Under the pieces are notes generated by a model. The model was given only the letters and a program-made list of their open reading frames with translations, did no database searches and was not told the DNA's origin. This document shows, piece after piece, positions 16,425 through 25,903 of a stretch of 64,000 nucleotides of DNA. Each line of letters starts with the position of its first letter. Position 1 is the stretch's first letter. Location of the stretch: NCBI GenBank assembly GCA_017410195.1, contig JAFQRF010000023.1, forward strand, positions 1 through 64,000, read 5' to 3'. The DNA is from Clostridia bacterium. Its GTDB lineage: Bacteria; Bacillota; Clostridia; Oscillospirales; Acutalibacteraceae. Position numbers and translations under genes: made by a program.

Positions 16425-16586
16425 TCAGAACAAAGATAGATATACAATAACGAGTTTCATTATGTTAGACAGTGACGAAACAATAACATCGGGAAGGTTT
16501 TCGAAAGTTATTTCCGGAAAACCTTCTATAATAAAGAATTCTGCTGATTTGAGAATATGCGATACAATCATAATTATGTATTCCAT
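16425..16586 (-). CDS. Small hydrophobic phage protein after the endolysin
   Basis: A 53-residue reading frame with ATG at 16586 behind AAAAGGATGATATT, 12 bp after the endolysin stop. It opens MEYIIMIVSHILKSAEFF and ends with a hydrophobic stretch. It is the last gene before the terminator. The good ribosome site and position support it. It could be a small lysis accessory, but nothing proves that. Confidence 0.5.
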   Translation of the reverse strand: MEYIIMIVSHILKSAEFFIIEGFPEITFENLPDVIVSSLSNIMKLVIVYLSLF

Positions 16587-16598
16587 AATATCATCCTT

Positions 16599-17369
16599 TT
16601 ATGTTTTCACAAGATAGCCTTTAATAAACACCCAACCTGTCGGGCATTCACCCCACCAGGCTCCGTTTTCGTCCTGGTCAAATACTTTGAGTGTCAACAC
16701 CATACCTTTGGGGAAATCGTTATCTTTGGGATTGCCACCGAGCTTTTTTATCTGTTCTTTTGCGTTGGCAGTGAAACCCTTATACATAACCCTCGGATAT
16801 TTTGTGCCGGGACCCGTTCTGACATTAACATCTTTGACAACCTTGTATTTGCCTGTTGTATACTTTGATGTTGCGGTTGAAGTTGCAATCGATTTTTCTC
16901 CCGTTACATACGGAATGGGGTCAACGTACGTAACATTCTGTGATGAAACATAAAAACCACCGTGTTTCAGAACTACATTACCAGGATAGGAAATGTCAAA
17001 ATGAAGGTGTCTGTTTGTTGAGTTACCCGTTGAACCCATAGAGCCGATAACCTGTCCTTTTTTGACATTGTCTCCGACCTTGACTTTGATACTGCCTTTC
17101 TTCATATGCATATATCGGGTGATAATACCGTTTGTGTGACGGATGCGCACCCAATATCCCGTGTCACTCAAATATCCTGCGGTGATAATTTCGCCGTCTG
17201 CAAAAGCAAGGATGTCATCATAACCGCCGCTGACATCGGTTTTACCTGTCAGGTCAATCCCTTTGTGGAGATAATCGTCATCGCCGAGCTTCTGATTACC
17301 AAACGGCAAGGTCATACGGTGGTATCCTTTTTTGAGAAGCGGGATTTTTGCATTGATGATTACTGCCAT
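16599..17369 (-). CDS. Endolysin: M23 peptidase with C-terminal SH3-like domain
   Basis: A 256-residue lysis enzyme that should cut peptidoglycan cross-links. The zinc ligands of the LytM/M23 domain are visible as HKGIDL (near residue 36) and HLHFDI (near 122), with GSMGSTGNSTNRHLHF in between as usual. Residues 170-256 carry a bacterial SH3 start (VNVRTGPGTKYP) for wall binding. There is no signal peptide, so release through the upstream holins is expected. ATG at 17369 follows AAGGAGG. Confidence 0.88.
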   Translation of the reverse strand: MAVIINAKIPLLKKGYHRMTLPFGNQKLGDDDYLHKGIDLTGKTDVSGGYDDILAFADGEIITAGYLSDTGYWVRIRHTNGIITRYMHMKKGSIKVKVGDNVKKGQVIGSMGSTGNSTNRHLHFDISYPGNVVLKHGGFYVSSQNVTYVDPIPYVTGEKSIATSTATSKYTTGKYKVVKDVNVRTGPGTKYPRVMYKGFTANAKEQIKKLGGNPKDNDFPKGMVLTLKVFDQDENGAWWGECPTGWVFIKGYLVKT

Positions 17370-17371
17370 AG

Positions 17372-17701
17372 TTATTCCTCCTTTGTTTTTGAAATAATAT
17401 TAGCAATTTTATCGTTCTTCAGCATTTCTCTCATAATACCGAGTGCATCATCAACAAGCTCCGAAAACCTGGCGAACGTAATTATCATCGATAGTTTCGG
17501 GAACCTTAGAACAAACATATTGTAAACACTTCTGAGCTTGAGCTGTCCTGTTCCGCTTCCGAGCTCGCTTTCAGCAAGACTCACCGCATATACGAGCCAA
17601 TTCTTGACCTTCTGCTCTCCGAAGATTTTCACCGCCGCTATCAGAGCAACGATAATAAAAATAAAGAGCAGAGCAAAGAAAATTATCATCGTTTTATCCA
17701 T
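17372..17701 (-). CDS. Phage holin, LLH type
   Basis: A 109-residue protein with one N-terminal transmembrane helix (about residues 5-27) followed by a charged amphipathic tail containing LVYAVSLAESELGSGTGQLK, which fits the phage LLH holin family. It lies between a second membrane protein and the endolysin and overlaps the former by 8 bp. Its expected role is timed permeabilisation of the membrane. Confidence 0.75.
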   Translation of the reverse strand: MDKTMIIFFALLFIFIIVALIAAVKIFGEQKVKNWLVYAVSLAESELGSGTGQLKLRSVYNMFVLRFPKLSMIITFARFSELVDDALGIMREMLKNDKIANIISKTKEE

Positions 17702-18077
17702 AGATTTCTTCCTCCGTTTCTTCTATTTCATCGGTTTCAAAATTGTCAATCCCAAGAGGATTACCGAATTCATCAAGACCGTATTTGTTTCGGCTGTTCT
17801 TCTCGAATGCAGACTTCACGATATAACCTAAAATACCGCCACCGCATACAGTGAATACGGCAACGGTAATATCAGTTATAGGGTCTTTGTCGAAAATCGA
17901 AAGTATGACCGACAGAAGATACGAGAAGCTCATCATTATGCAACAGAACACTGCAATTTTCTTTGAGAACTCGAACTTTCTGTATTTCGGGTCTTCAAGA
18001 CTTTTTTTCTTTTCAAGCATTCGGTGTTGAATGTACGAGGCAATCCACTTTTTGATTGCAACAAAAAGCTTCTTCAT
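17694..18077 (-). CDS. Phage membrane protein, probable holin-like
   Basis: About 127 residues from ATG at 18077 (a GTG at 18089 is also possible). A basic N-terminus is followed by two hydrophobic helices (about residues 40-60 and 70-92) and an acidic tail ending EETEEEIYG. The lysis-module position suggests a second holin or antiholin. No family is recognised with certainty. Confidence 0.6.
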   Translation of the reverse strand: MKKLFVAIKKWIASYIQHRMLEKKKSLEDPKYRKFEFSKKIAVFCCIMMSFSYLLSVILSIFDKDPITDITVAVFTVCGGGILGYIVKSAFEKNSRNKYGLDEFGNPLGIDNFETDEIEETEEEIYG

Positions 18078-18085
18078 ACAATCAC

Positions 18086-18298
18086 TCACTTTTTTGGAAT
18101 AACAAGCACTCTGCCGACCTTGAGAATGTCTGTGGCGAGCTTATTAACAGAAGCGATTTCGTTCGCTCTGCTTGCCTTTCCGAGATACTTTGCTGCAATC
18201 GCTCTCAGAGTGTCGCCCTTCTTCACTGTATGAGTGATTTTTTCGGGCTTCTGCTCTGCTTTGATTTCGGCTTTGGTTTCTTTCTTTTCAGCTTTCAT
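18086..18298 (-). CDS. LysM-domain small protein
   Basis: A 70-residue protein made of a Lys/Glu-rich leader and one LysM module (HTVKKGDTLRAIAAKYLG, ending VLVIPKK). LysM binds peptidoglycan N-acetylglucosamine. There is no signal peptide. It could be a baseplate-associated or lysis-associated wall-binding component. It overlaps the next gene's possible GTG start. Confidence 0.8.
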   Translation of the reverse strand: MKAEKKETKAEIKAEQKPEKITHTVKKGDTLRAIAAKYLGKASRANEIASVNKLATDILKVGRVLVIPKK

Positions 18299-18314
18299 AA
18301 TTCATCATCCTTTC

Positions 18315-18623
18315 TTATTCAACGATATACCAGTCTTCAGAAAGCATATCACTCTGTGATGCAAGCCATCCGGTAAGAACAGCTTTTCTGCCTAAACTGT
18401 TGTGCGTATACATACGGATTGAGCCGAGGCAAAGAAGTTCATCTTCATCTCCGAAACATTCAAGAAGTCTGGGGTCACGACACCATTCCTTTTTGACTAC
18501 CGTTTCGGGGAGCAACCAGAGATACATTCCTTTGCCGTTCCAACCCTTTCTTGCTACCTTTTTGCCCTCTTTGAGAGCTTCGATAGCCTGTCCGAAGTTC
18601 ATATTTGCTACCTTGTTTTCCAT
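18315..18623 (-). CDS. DUF2829 protein, Tad2-like anti-Thoeris candidate
   Basis: A 102-residue protein with the diagnostic DUF2829 opening: MNFGQAIEALKEGKKVARKG followed by WNGKGMYLWL. It ends GWLASQSDMLSEDWYIVE, as is normal for the family. Phage DUF2829 proteins include Tad2, a tetrameric sponge that sequesters the cyclic ADP-ribose-type signal of the Thoeris defence. The length and both conserved ends are intact. It sits among baseplate and lysis genes with its own AAAGGAGG site. The anti-defence role here is inferred from family membership. Confidence 0.8.
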   Translation of the reverse strand: MENKVANMNFGQAIEALKEGKKVARKGWNGKGMYLWLLPETVVKKEWCRDPRLLECFGDEDELLCLGSIRMYTHNSLGRKAVLTGWLASQSDMLSEDWYIVE

Positions 18624-18641
18624 TGTGGAATCCTCCTTTCT

Positions 18642-18992
18642 TCAAGCTTTATGTGAATCACTAACATTGCAGTGAGAGTCACAGACGTGGTGACATTCGT
18701 GCATCAATTCTTCTTCACGTTCTTTCTTCAGAACGTAATAATGAACTTTGGCTTCTCCGTTTCCACCGGCATTTACATATTTTTCTCCAGCATCAAGCCT
18801 TTCGCCAATAGGCATATCTTTGCTCATAAGCGTGATTCTTTTGATATCTCTGAAGTTTTCCAAGGTATGCTCTTCAATGGTCGAGAGCTTCTTGTCAATC
18901 TTTTTATAAACCTTGAATGCTCCAAAGCCGAACCCGGCAATTGTCGAAAGATAGCCTATCACCAAGGCTATTTCTTTAAGTGTGTCTATCAC
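18642..18992 (-). CDS. Phage membrane/coiled-coil protein with Cys-His-rich tail
   Basis: A 116-residue protein with a GTG start at 18992. One N-terminal transmembrane helix (about residues 8-28) is followed by a coiled-coil-like stretch. The unusual end HECHHVCDSHCNVSDSH could bind a metal. It overlaps the preceding gene's stop. It resembles haemolysin-XhlA-like tail-end proteins in layout only. The function is unknown. Confidence 0.6.
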   Translation of the reverse strand: MIDTLKEIALVIGYLSTIAGFGFGAFKVYKKIDKKLSTIEEHTLENFRDIKRITLMSKDMPIGERLDAGEKYVNAGGNGEAKVHYYVLKKEREEELMHECHHVCDSHCNVSDSHKA

Positions 18993-19570
18993 TCCACTAC
19001 CTCCTCGAAATACTGTCCGATAAGAGCAGAGGGAAGATAATGGAGCTTATGCTCTTCACCATCTTCAGAGCCTGTCCTTTTGCAAAGGAACAACCTTTCT
19101 CCTTCTCGATAATAAAGACCGATGATGTATCTCATACCAGAAACGGCTTCGATGGGTCTATTCTTTTCACCGGTTTCTCCAGCTCTCGCAATAGGCGTGT
19201 AATATGCGTAAGTAACATCCGGAGTCCAGTTTTCAATAGGAGTTGTTACATCCTGTTCAACAATGTAAAGATATCCATTGAACAAAACCTTATCTCCGGC
19301 ATTATACTTTGTTTTTCCGTTCCACACAGGAAACATTTCTCTCGAATATACTGCTGCTTTGGATGATAATGTTCTGGGTGTTTCTTTAATCAAAATTCTC
19401 AACGTCTGTGCTTCCTGATGAAGGTCTGCATAACTGTACGGTGGATTCTCCCCGGCTTTTTCAAACTCAAGGTTTACAAGAAGCATTTCTTTGATTTCAC
19501 TGAGTCTGGCTTTTGCGATTGAAATTTCCGAACGTTTTGAACAAACTTCTCTATGAATTTCTTTATTCAT
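18989..19570 (-). CDS. Tail-fibre accessory with carbohydrate-binding-like module
   Basis: 193 residues from ATG at 19570 behind AAGGAGG. The N-terminal third is a helical coiled coil. Around residue 105, WNGKTKYNAGDKVLFNGYLY and ENWTPD resemble the small CBM5/12-type chitin-binding modules seen at the ends of phage receptor-binding proteins. It follows the upper baseplate protein and overlaps it by 8 bp. It probably contributes to host-surface binding. Confidence 0.6.
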   Translation of the reverse strand: MNKEIHREVCSKRSEISIAKARLSEIKEMLLVNLEFEKAGENPPYSYADLHQEAQTLRILIKETPRTLSSKAAVYSREMFPVWNGKTKYNAGDKVLFNGYLYIVEQDVTTPIENWTPDVTYAYYTPIARAGETGEKNRPIEAVSGMRYIIGLYYREGERLFLCKRTGSEDGEEHKLHYLPSALIGQYFEEVVE

Positions 19571-20894
19571 TGCTGTTTCCTCCTTCGTAATAATGGAGAT
19601 AAAATCCACTCACGGAATCACTAAAAGATTGCAAAGCTTCAACTATTTCACCTCGTGCTGCATTATCAATTCTACCTACTATATATCCAAATGCTTCGTC
19701 ATACGAAGGTCGATTAAACACAGATGCAATTGCTGATTTAATTGTTGTTGTGTCTGATGAATCATAGCCATAAATAAACTCAGGATAATTTTTTAACGAG
19801 TGAACATTGTAAATGTTGTTTTCATACACCAAATCAATTGATGCACAAATAACATTTTCAGTAATCACTTCATCATAAATAATAAAATATAATCTTTTTT
19901 CTGTAGAATTGTATTCAATATATCCTTCAGAATAGTCGTTTGCTATGAACTTGCTTCTCAGATTAAGGTAATTGTTTACATCAATCTTTTTATCAAGCTC
20001 AGCTTTTATGACTTTGTTTTGAACCGGATTTTCAGACTCATCAGAAAGCTCTGAATCAACAGTCTGCTTGATTTCAGAGCCTTTATATGTCAGTTTTCCT
20101 TCGTCATCTTCTCCGAGATTGTTGAGGACTTCTTCGTCAAAAGTATGCGTATGCGATTTACTATCTAATGTATCAAGCGTATCTTCCGCTTCAGATTTCC
20201 ATTCTTCAAGAATGCCGATATCGGTTTGAGCTTGTTCAACATCAGACTGTAATTCTTCTGCCGATTTCTCAAGATAAGATATATCCTCTTCGACAGCTTT
20301 GAATTTTGATGCAACAACTTTGTTTTGAATTGCGTTTTCTGAATTTTCTGACAGTTCTGTGTCTGTGGTCTGCTTAATTTCCTCGCCGTTGAAAAGGAAT
20401 GAACCGTTTTCACTCTCAGAGATTTTGTGGAGTGTATCAATATTGTTATGCTTATGTCTTGCTTCTGTATTTGCACTTATTTCTGCAAACAGTTCTGACG
20501 GAGTTTTGATATCATCACCTGTGTCAATGTTGCCGGTTAGTGACGATTTTTCAATTTTCAGAAGGAATGAGGATGTTGAAATAAGACCACACCCTTCTCT
20601 TGCGATTGAAACATCACAATCAACAGAACCGATTCTACTGAGAATGCTCTTCGGTATCTTTACTGAAACCGTTCCATCATCGTTTACTGTGCCTATATCC
20701 ATATCGAAGGTATTATCTTCGTGAGTACATCGTAAAGCTACAGCATCGCTATCAACGAGTTTGAACATAGTTCCGTCAGAGAGAACTGTGACACGAAGAT
20801 ATCTTGAATCGTAATCACCTTGCTTTGCTGATATATGCTTGTACTTGTCTTCTGCAGATAAATCAAGCGAAATAGGTTTTTCGTAAATTGCCAT
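19563..20894 (-). CDS. BppU-like upper baseplate protein
   Basis: A 443-residue protein. Residues 1-140 match the BppU N-terminal style (MAIYEKPISLDLSAEDKYKH, then QGDYDSRYLRVTV). The middle contains two related segments, IKQTTDTELSENSENAIQNK and IKQTVDSELSDESENPVQNK, as found in repeated linker regions of tail fibres. In lactococcal-type baseplates BppU links the receptor-binding tips to the baseplate core. ATG at 20894 follows AAGGAGG. Confidence 0.8.
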   Translation of the reverse strand: MAIYEKPISLDLSAEDKYKHISAKQGDYDSRYLRVTVLSDGTMFKLVDSDAVALRCTHEDNTFDMDIGTVNDDGTVSVKIPKSILSRIGSVDCDVSIAREGCGLISTSSFLLKIEKSSLTGNIDTGDDIKTPSELFAEISANTEARHKHNNIDTLHKISESENGSFLFNGEEIKQTTDTELSENSENAIQNKVVASKFKAVEEDISYLEKSAEELQSDVEQAQTDIGILEEWKSEAEDTLDTLDSKSHTHTFDEEVLNNLGEDDEGKLTYKGSEIKQTVDSELSDESENPVQNKVIKAELDKKIDVNNYLNLRSKFIANDYSEGYIEYNSTEKRLYFIIYDEVITENVICASIDLVYENNIYNVHSLKNYPEFIYGYDSSDTTTIKSAIASVFNRPSYDEAFGYIVGRIDNAARGEIVEALQSFSDSVSGFYLHYYEGGNSNE

Positions 20895-20906
20895 ACATAA
20901 TCCTCC

Positions 20907-22973
20907 TTAAAGTTGTTTCCATTGAGTCCAAGACGTGCCGTTGTATGACTTTATATGAACGATTCCGGTGCTTAACACTACGAACAAAATGAACGATACT
21001 GGACCAGCGGATACTGCCATTACTATTGCCTGTTCTTTTACCGGTGCATCTGACGCTTCATAAGTTGCATCATAATAAAAAATACCACCTTTGTTTTTTG
21101 AGGTGATAGTTTCTCCACTTTTCAAAGTGCCTCCATATCCAAGAACAACATTGCCGTTCATAGCTATCAAGCCACCGACATCAAGCGGATATTTTGGATT
21201 TGGATTGTTTATTCCAACATATGGCTCGGTATGAGAACTGCTTCGTCCTCTTATTGAAATTACCGGAATGCCTTGTTCAAGAACAACGTAATAGTCATAC
21301 GATGAAGCTTCACCAATCTTATCTCGTATCTGAAAATGGAACATATACGATTTTTCAGCATCAAGCTCCATCAATTCGTTTGTAGAATACGAGAATGTGT
21401 TTCCGGTGATAGTCATAATTGACAAAAGCGAAACCCAGTCTGAATACTGGGTTTCTGAAGTGTTTCTATATCGAAATCTTACCTGAGTAAATCCGTTCGT
21501 GTCTGTTCCTGATGTAGCGTCTATTTTGGAACGATTTCCTCTTATGTCGAGTTGAATCAGTTCTCCGACACCATCTCTTCTTCTCAAGGTGAACGATGTC
21601 GTACAAGGGTCAATATAAGGTATAATTCTTATCGTCTCTGTTAGAGAAACAGAATAGCCTCGACTGTCAGTACACGTTACTGTCAAAATCTGTTCGTCTT
21701 TTTCAGCAACAGTTCCAACATCAATGGTTGTTCCAGAACTGTTACCGTTCGACTTTCCTATTGAAGCCTCATACTTAACTATTGTCGCTCCGTTCTTTGC
21801 GGTTCCAGTAGCACATTTAACAATAAGGTTGGAGTAATGCTGAACCAAGACCTGATTGTTTCCGGTTACACTTTTGGTTGCTGTATTGCTGTCTTCATAA
21901 GTAAATGCTGTAAACGTAGGTTTTGATTTCGCTTCAGTAGTTTTGGTGTATGCAGTTTTCTCAACATATGAACCTATTTGAGTCCCGCAACCAGAATCGG
22001 AATACGTATACAACCTTAACTTGAGGTTAGCTCCTGTCAAATTTGTCATCGCTGTTAAAATCTTGTTTCTTTCTGCTGCAGTGAAACTTATAGTCGTTGT
22101 CGAGGAGGCAACAGTATTGACAGTCTGGTCGCTTATCGTGTTGTTGCAAGTGAGCTGGAAAGCACTTGTTGTAAACAGCAGAGTGGAACCGAGATAAACT
22201 CCGATTTTTTGATAATGTGCCTTGTCATACACCAGAGCAGTAATGTTGGCGGTGACAGTGGCATTGTCAGCGTCAGACAGTGACAAAGCACTAACTGTTG
22301 TACGACCTATTGTTTTTACAGAAAGAGTCCCTGACGAACCATATACCTGATTGTATTTTCTTCTTGCTCTTATTTTGACGTTATAGGATGTTTCCTTCGT
22401 CAATCCTGCAATTCTGAACTTTGCAGATGTTGTATCCTTCGTGAAAGCTATATCTCCAACAGTTGCCGCATTCGTCCAAGTGCTTCCGTTATTTGTCGAA
22501 TACTGAAAAACATCACATTCAACATCTGTTGTCACCGTGATGTCTGCATATGTGGTTAACGGTGCCGCATTAACAGTTATAGTAGGAGCTTTTCTGTCTA
22601 TGGTTTTAAAATAGATGTTTCCTATATAAACAGAAATACCATAGCATTCAACATCTAAATCTGAGGTCATTAATACACCATTTGCATCGTGATTTAATGT
22701 ATAGGTTTTACTAAGCAAAGTTCTTCTTATGCCATAACTAAGCAACGGACAGTCGAACGTATCGCTGAACACAGTCGCATTCGTTGCTGAAACCTTACTT
22801 TCAACACTGCCAGAGGAAGAACTTACAAGAATTTCTTTGCATTCAACTTCAACGTTTACGTGCAAGTACGTTTGGTTCTGCACTACTCCTTGCGTATATG
22901 ACCAATCAACAGTTACATCAACTTTACCGTTTGTTTTTGTCAAACTACCGCTTGTAGCAAAATAATCAGCCAT
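20907..22973 (-). CDS. Large minor structural protein (DUF859-like tail fibre)
   Basis: A 688-residue, Ser/Thr-rich beta protein. The start MADYFATSGSLTKTNGKVDV and the later fibronectin-like repeats (around residues 125-220) match siphophage DUF859-type minor structural proteins. The last 80 residues, ending SYNGTSWTQWKQL, look like a receptor-binding fibre tip. It sits between the tail-associated protein and the BppU-like protein. Host-range determination is the likely job. Confidence 0.75.
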   Translation of the reverse strand: MADYFATSGSLTKTNGKVDVTVDWSYTQGVVQNQTYLHVNVEVECKEILVSSSSGSVESKVSATNATVFSDTFDCPLLSYGIRRTLLSKTYTLNHDANGVLMTSDLDVECYGISVYIGNIYFKTIDRKAPTITVNAAPLTTYADITVTTDVECDVFQYSTNNGSTWTNAATVGDIAFTKDTTSAKFRIAGLTKETSYNVKIRARRKYNQVYGSSGTLSVKTIGRTTVSALSLSDADNATVTANITALVYDKAHYQKIGVYLGSTLLFTTSAFQLTCNNTISDQTVNTVASSTTTISFTAAERNKILTAMTNLTGANLKLRLYTYSDSGCGTQIGSYVEKTAYTKTTEAKSKPTFTAFTYEDSNTATKSVTGNNQVLVQHYSNLIVKCATGTAKNGATIVKYEASIGKSNGNSSGTTIDVGTVAEKDEQILTVTCTDSRGYSVSLTETIRIIPYIDPCTTSFTLRRRDGVGELIQLDIRGNRSKIDATSGTDTNGFTQVRFRYRNTSETQYSDWVSLLSIMTITGNTFSYSTNELMELDAEKSYMFHFQIRDKIGEASSYDYYVVLEQGIPVISIRGRSSSHTEPYVGINNPNPKYPLDVGGLIAMNGNVVLGYGGTLKSGETITSKNKGGIFYYDATYEASDAPVKEQAIVMAVSAGPVSFILFVVLSTGIVHIKSYNGTSWTQWKQL

Positions 22974-22987
22974 TATATCACCTCCGA

Positions 22988-25213
22988 TTAATCCAATATA
23001 ACGATGTTAAGACCTTTTTCACCTGAGTTTTCATATTTAATAAACATACACTTTCCAACAGTGAATTGTTCTCTTGCCTCACCTTTTGTCATAACAGTTT
23101 CTTTGCCTTTGACAGAGAACACTTCTTCGTTGTTATATCTGCCAATCAAGCCTTCGTTGGTCATCAAAGATTCTTGCGTGGTGGATTTATTTGAAACCCT
23201 GACACCGTTCTTGTCGATTTTCACTTCATCTGTGTAGATTTCGTCTTTTGCAGGAGTCCAAGACTTGAGCGTTGAACCTTCACAAACCATTACATCCGCA
23301 ACATAAAGATAATTGTCACGTGTCGAAGCGGTAATTGTTATGGAGCTTGACTTTACTTCTTTCAGAGTGATGTGATAAGTTTCCCAGCCGTGCTTCTCGT
23401 TTTCAACTGTTGAATAAAACGTTTCAGTCTGATTGTTGTTATAACCAACGGTCATAGAAGCCGACAAACTGCCTGTCTTTTTTATCTTAACACTTATCGT
23501 GTATGTCTTTCCGATAATGAGGTTGTCTATAGTTTGACTGAGCGTAGAATCCCTTGAAAGAACGAAAGCAGAGTCTGAAACAGTGTTCTTTTCAATATCA
23601 CTGTCGCTTTGGACTGCTACTGAACCTGTATACTGCCAGTCATCAGATAATCCATTAAGACCACTCGAATTTTTCGAGTAGTTTATACCGCCAAGATATT
23701 CTTCTGTATAAGTAAAGGTTATGCTATCAAGTTTTGCTTGGATAGATGACAACTGTTTCTTTAAGATATCTAACTGACCATCTTCATTTTTGTTTGATAG
23801 ATAATCCTGAAGTTCAGAGAATCTTGCGTTGATTTCGCCTTTTGCGGCAGAGAACGAAGACGATGTTATACCATCGGTATATTCTTGAGATATCGACTCT
23901 GTGACAATAGAGCCAGCCTCGATAAGAGAACCTCTTATTACCATTGCGTTTACAAGGTTAGTTGTGAATGTATCGTCAATAGTAATGCTTGTTGTATAAG
24001 GACCGGCAACACCTGTCGTTGATTTGCCAAAGCCGTTCAGATTCCATCTCCACACGACCTCTGCAAGCTCAAGGTTTTCGTTGTCAGCTATAAGAATCTC
24101 TCCGGTTTCACCTTTATGGATATAGCCTCCGAAAGCTCCTGTGAGCATTGCTGTAGCCATAGAAATAGCTTCATTAAAAGTGTTGCTGTTCTTCTCTATT
24201 TCTTCCTTGACCTTTTCGCTTTCACTTCTTATTCGAAAACTTATGGTATCAGGAACGCAAGAGAGAACAACGGTGTTAAGGTCATCGTTGTCAGGGTGTT
24301 CCTTATATTCAACAATTCTGTGGTCAACCTTGATTCCTCTTTCAACGTCAATAAGCGTGACCGTTGAGTGCATTTTGAGTTTTAGGAAAGCGTACTCATC
24401 GTTTCTCTTCGCAAGGTCAACTACATCACATTCGTATGAGCGAACAGGGTTTGAAAGCTCGACAAGCTTTTTGTTGGCTTCGGCAAAAAGGTTTTCAGCA
24501 ATTTTGAATCTATCATCATTCCAGTATGCACAAACAACCTTATTGGCAAAAGCAGTATTTTCAACGTATTCAAGACCGTATCTGATTTTCCCACCATTAC
24601 CATCATCAACCATTGCATCAGCAATCGAGAGTCCGTCTGCACCGTAGGCATATAACCTTGTTGCAAACTTTGTGGTGTTGCCCTTAAAGGAAAGGCTTCT
24701 CAAGTTCAGTTCGCTGGTAAGATACTCTCCTGTCGGTGGCAAGTTTTCTTGCGAGAAAATTTCAAGTTTCTTATCAAGAATATGCCATACGAAATAGACT
24801 TCATAGGTGTTCATACAAGAGTAAACCACATCATAATCGGTACAATATTCAAACTCAATGCTTCTTCTTGCTGTTGTAATATTTGCACCAATTACTATCC
24901 AATCGCTCGGTAAGTGAGTTTCAAGAACCTCCGAAAGCGATTTTGTTTCACTCTTGAAGTTTCTGTAAACTCTTCTTTTCAAGAAATCAAAATTGAGCGT
25001 ACAATCAATCTTATCATCATCAATTTTTTTAACCAACCACTCATTGTTGCTGGCTATAATGACGGATTCCTCTTCGATGATCCTGTACTGTTCGTGTGCA
25101 GTATCAACATAAAAAGACATTGTATTGCATCCATCAAGTTTATGAACAACAAGATGATTACTATACGATGTTATCGGATGTTCAATACCAGAATGGTCTA
25201 TAAGCCTAATCAT
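22988..25213 (-). CDS. Prophage tail protein (Tal/gp18-like, baseplate hub)
   Basis: A 741-residue protein following Dit. The N-terminal 370 residues resemble the prophage tail/endopeptidase hub family (MIRLIDHSGIEHPITSYSNH and TVVLSCVPDTISFRIRSESE near the end of the hub domain). A triple-helix-like linker and a carbohydrate-binding-type domain (about residues 520-660) follow. No obvious peptidase catalytic site is seen. It forms the tail tip below the distal tail ring. Confidence 0.82.
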   Translation of the reverse strand: MIRLIDHSGIEHPITSYSNHLVVHKLDGCNTMSFYVDTAHEQYRIIEEESVIIASNNEWLVKKIDDDKIDCTLNFDFLKRRVYRNFKSETKSLSEVLETHLPSDWIVIGANITTARRSIEFEYCTDYDVVYSCMNTYEVYFVWHILDKKLEIFSQENLPPTGEYLTSELNLRSLSFKGNTTKFATRLYAYGADGLSIADAMVDDGNGGKIRYGLEYVENTAFANKVVCAYWNDDRFKIAENLFAEANKKLVELSNPVRSYECDVVDLAKRNDEYAFLKLKMHSTVTLIDVERGIKVDHRIVEYKEHPDNDDLNTVVLSCVPDTISFRIRSESEKVKEEIEKNSNTFNEAISMATAMLTGAFGGYIHKGETGEILIADNENLELAEVVWRWNLNGFGKSTTGVAGPYTTSITIDDTFTTNLVNAMVIRGSLIEAGSIVTESISQEYTDGITSSSFSAAKGEINARFSELQDYLSNKNEDGQLDILKKQLSSIQAKLDSITFTYTEEYLGGINYSKNSSGLNGLSDDWQYTGSVAVQSDSDIEKNTVSDSAFVLSRDSTLSQTIDNLIIGKTYTISVKIKKTGSLSASMTVGYNNNQTETFYSTVENEKHGWETYHITLKEVKSSSITITASTRDNYLYVADVMVCEGSTLKSWTPAKDEIYTDEVKIDKNGVRVSNKSTTQESLMTNEGLIGRYNNEEVFSVKGKETVMTKGEAREQFTVGKCMFIKYENSGEKGLNIVILD

Positions 25214-25225
25214 AACCTACTCTCC

Positions 25226-25903
25226 TTAGAAGAAAATCGGATAATAACTTATCGTTATATCAGCATCACCATCAACAGACATAACGTTTGCTCCGGGTTC
25301 AAGGTGAGGGAACTCCGTCATATCTGTGTCGAGAAACTTATTTACACCGTTTTCCTTAACTGTTCCGGAGATTCCGTCAATAATAACCATACCTTTTATG
25401 TTGCTGACTTTTATATCGTTGATTTTAACCTCTGTGTCGCTTTTGGGGACGATTTCGATGATTGCTGGTGATTTTATATTACCCTTTGAGAAAAGAGTCA
25501 TATTGTCCGTTATAGACATTATTTCAAGTGAACCGTGTCTATACGAAACCAAGGTAACTGGCACTTGCATAATCCACGGAGCTTTTTCTGTTGGCGTTCC
25601 GAACTTTTCAAGCATAGAAGTATAGAAAAATCCATCCGGCAAGTAGATTTCAGACTTATCACGAAGAATAGCAGTAAGATTTGAGATGTTATGCTCAATC
25701 TCGTGCATCGTGCTTCCTGAAAAATCGATAGTCAACTCAACCTTTCTCAACCCTACTGTGCTTTTAAGCGATGTGGGTACAATCGAAGAAGGTGCTGAAA
25801 AATATGTCTTTCCCATTTCACAAGGACCGACTTTATAATCGAGAAGCTCCGCTCCGAATAATCGAAGCGGAGTTCCGTTAATTTTTGTGTCTTTATCAAT
25901 CAT
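25226..25903 (-). CDS. Distal tail protein (Dit)
   Basis: 225 residues from ATG at 25903, overlapping the tape measure stop as TAATG, with GGGAGG upstream. It sits between tape measure and hub, the invariant place of Dit in siphophages. The central SSIVPTSLKSTVGLRKVELT is typical of Dit/Siphovirus tail component N-terminal domains. It forms the hexameric hub that connects tail tube and baseplate. Confidence 0.82.
   Translation of the reverse strand: MIDKDTKINGTPLRLFGAELLDYKVGPCEMGKTYFSAPSSIVPTSLKSTVGLRKVELTIDFSGSTMHEIEHNISNLTAILRDKSEIYLPDGFFYTSMLEKFGTPTEKAPWIMQVPVTLVSYRHGSLEIMSITDNMTLFSKGNIKSPAIIEIVPKSDTEVKINDIKVSNIKGMVIIDGISGTVKENGVNKFLDTDMTEFPHLEPGANVMSVDGDADITISYYPIFF

Noticed and set aside
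16405..16617. 70-codon plus-strand frame at the end of the lysis module
   Set aside because: No ribosome site; it is antisense to the 53-residue gene at 16425-16586, which has a good one, and to the endolysin end.
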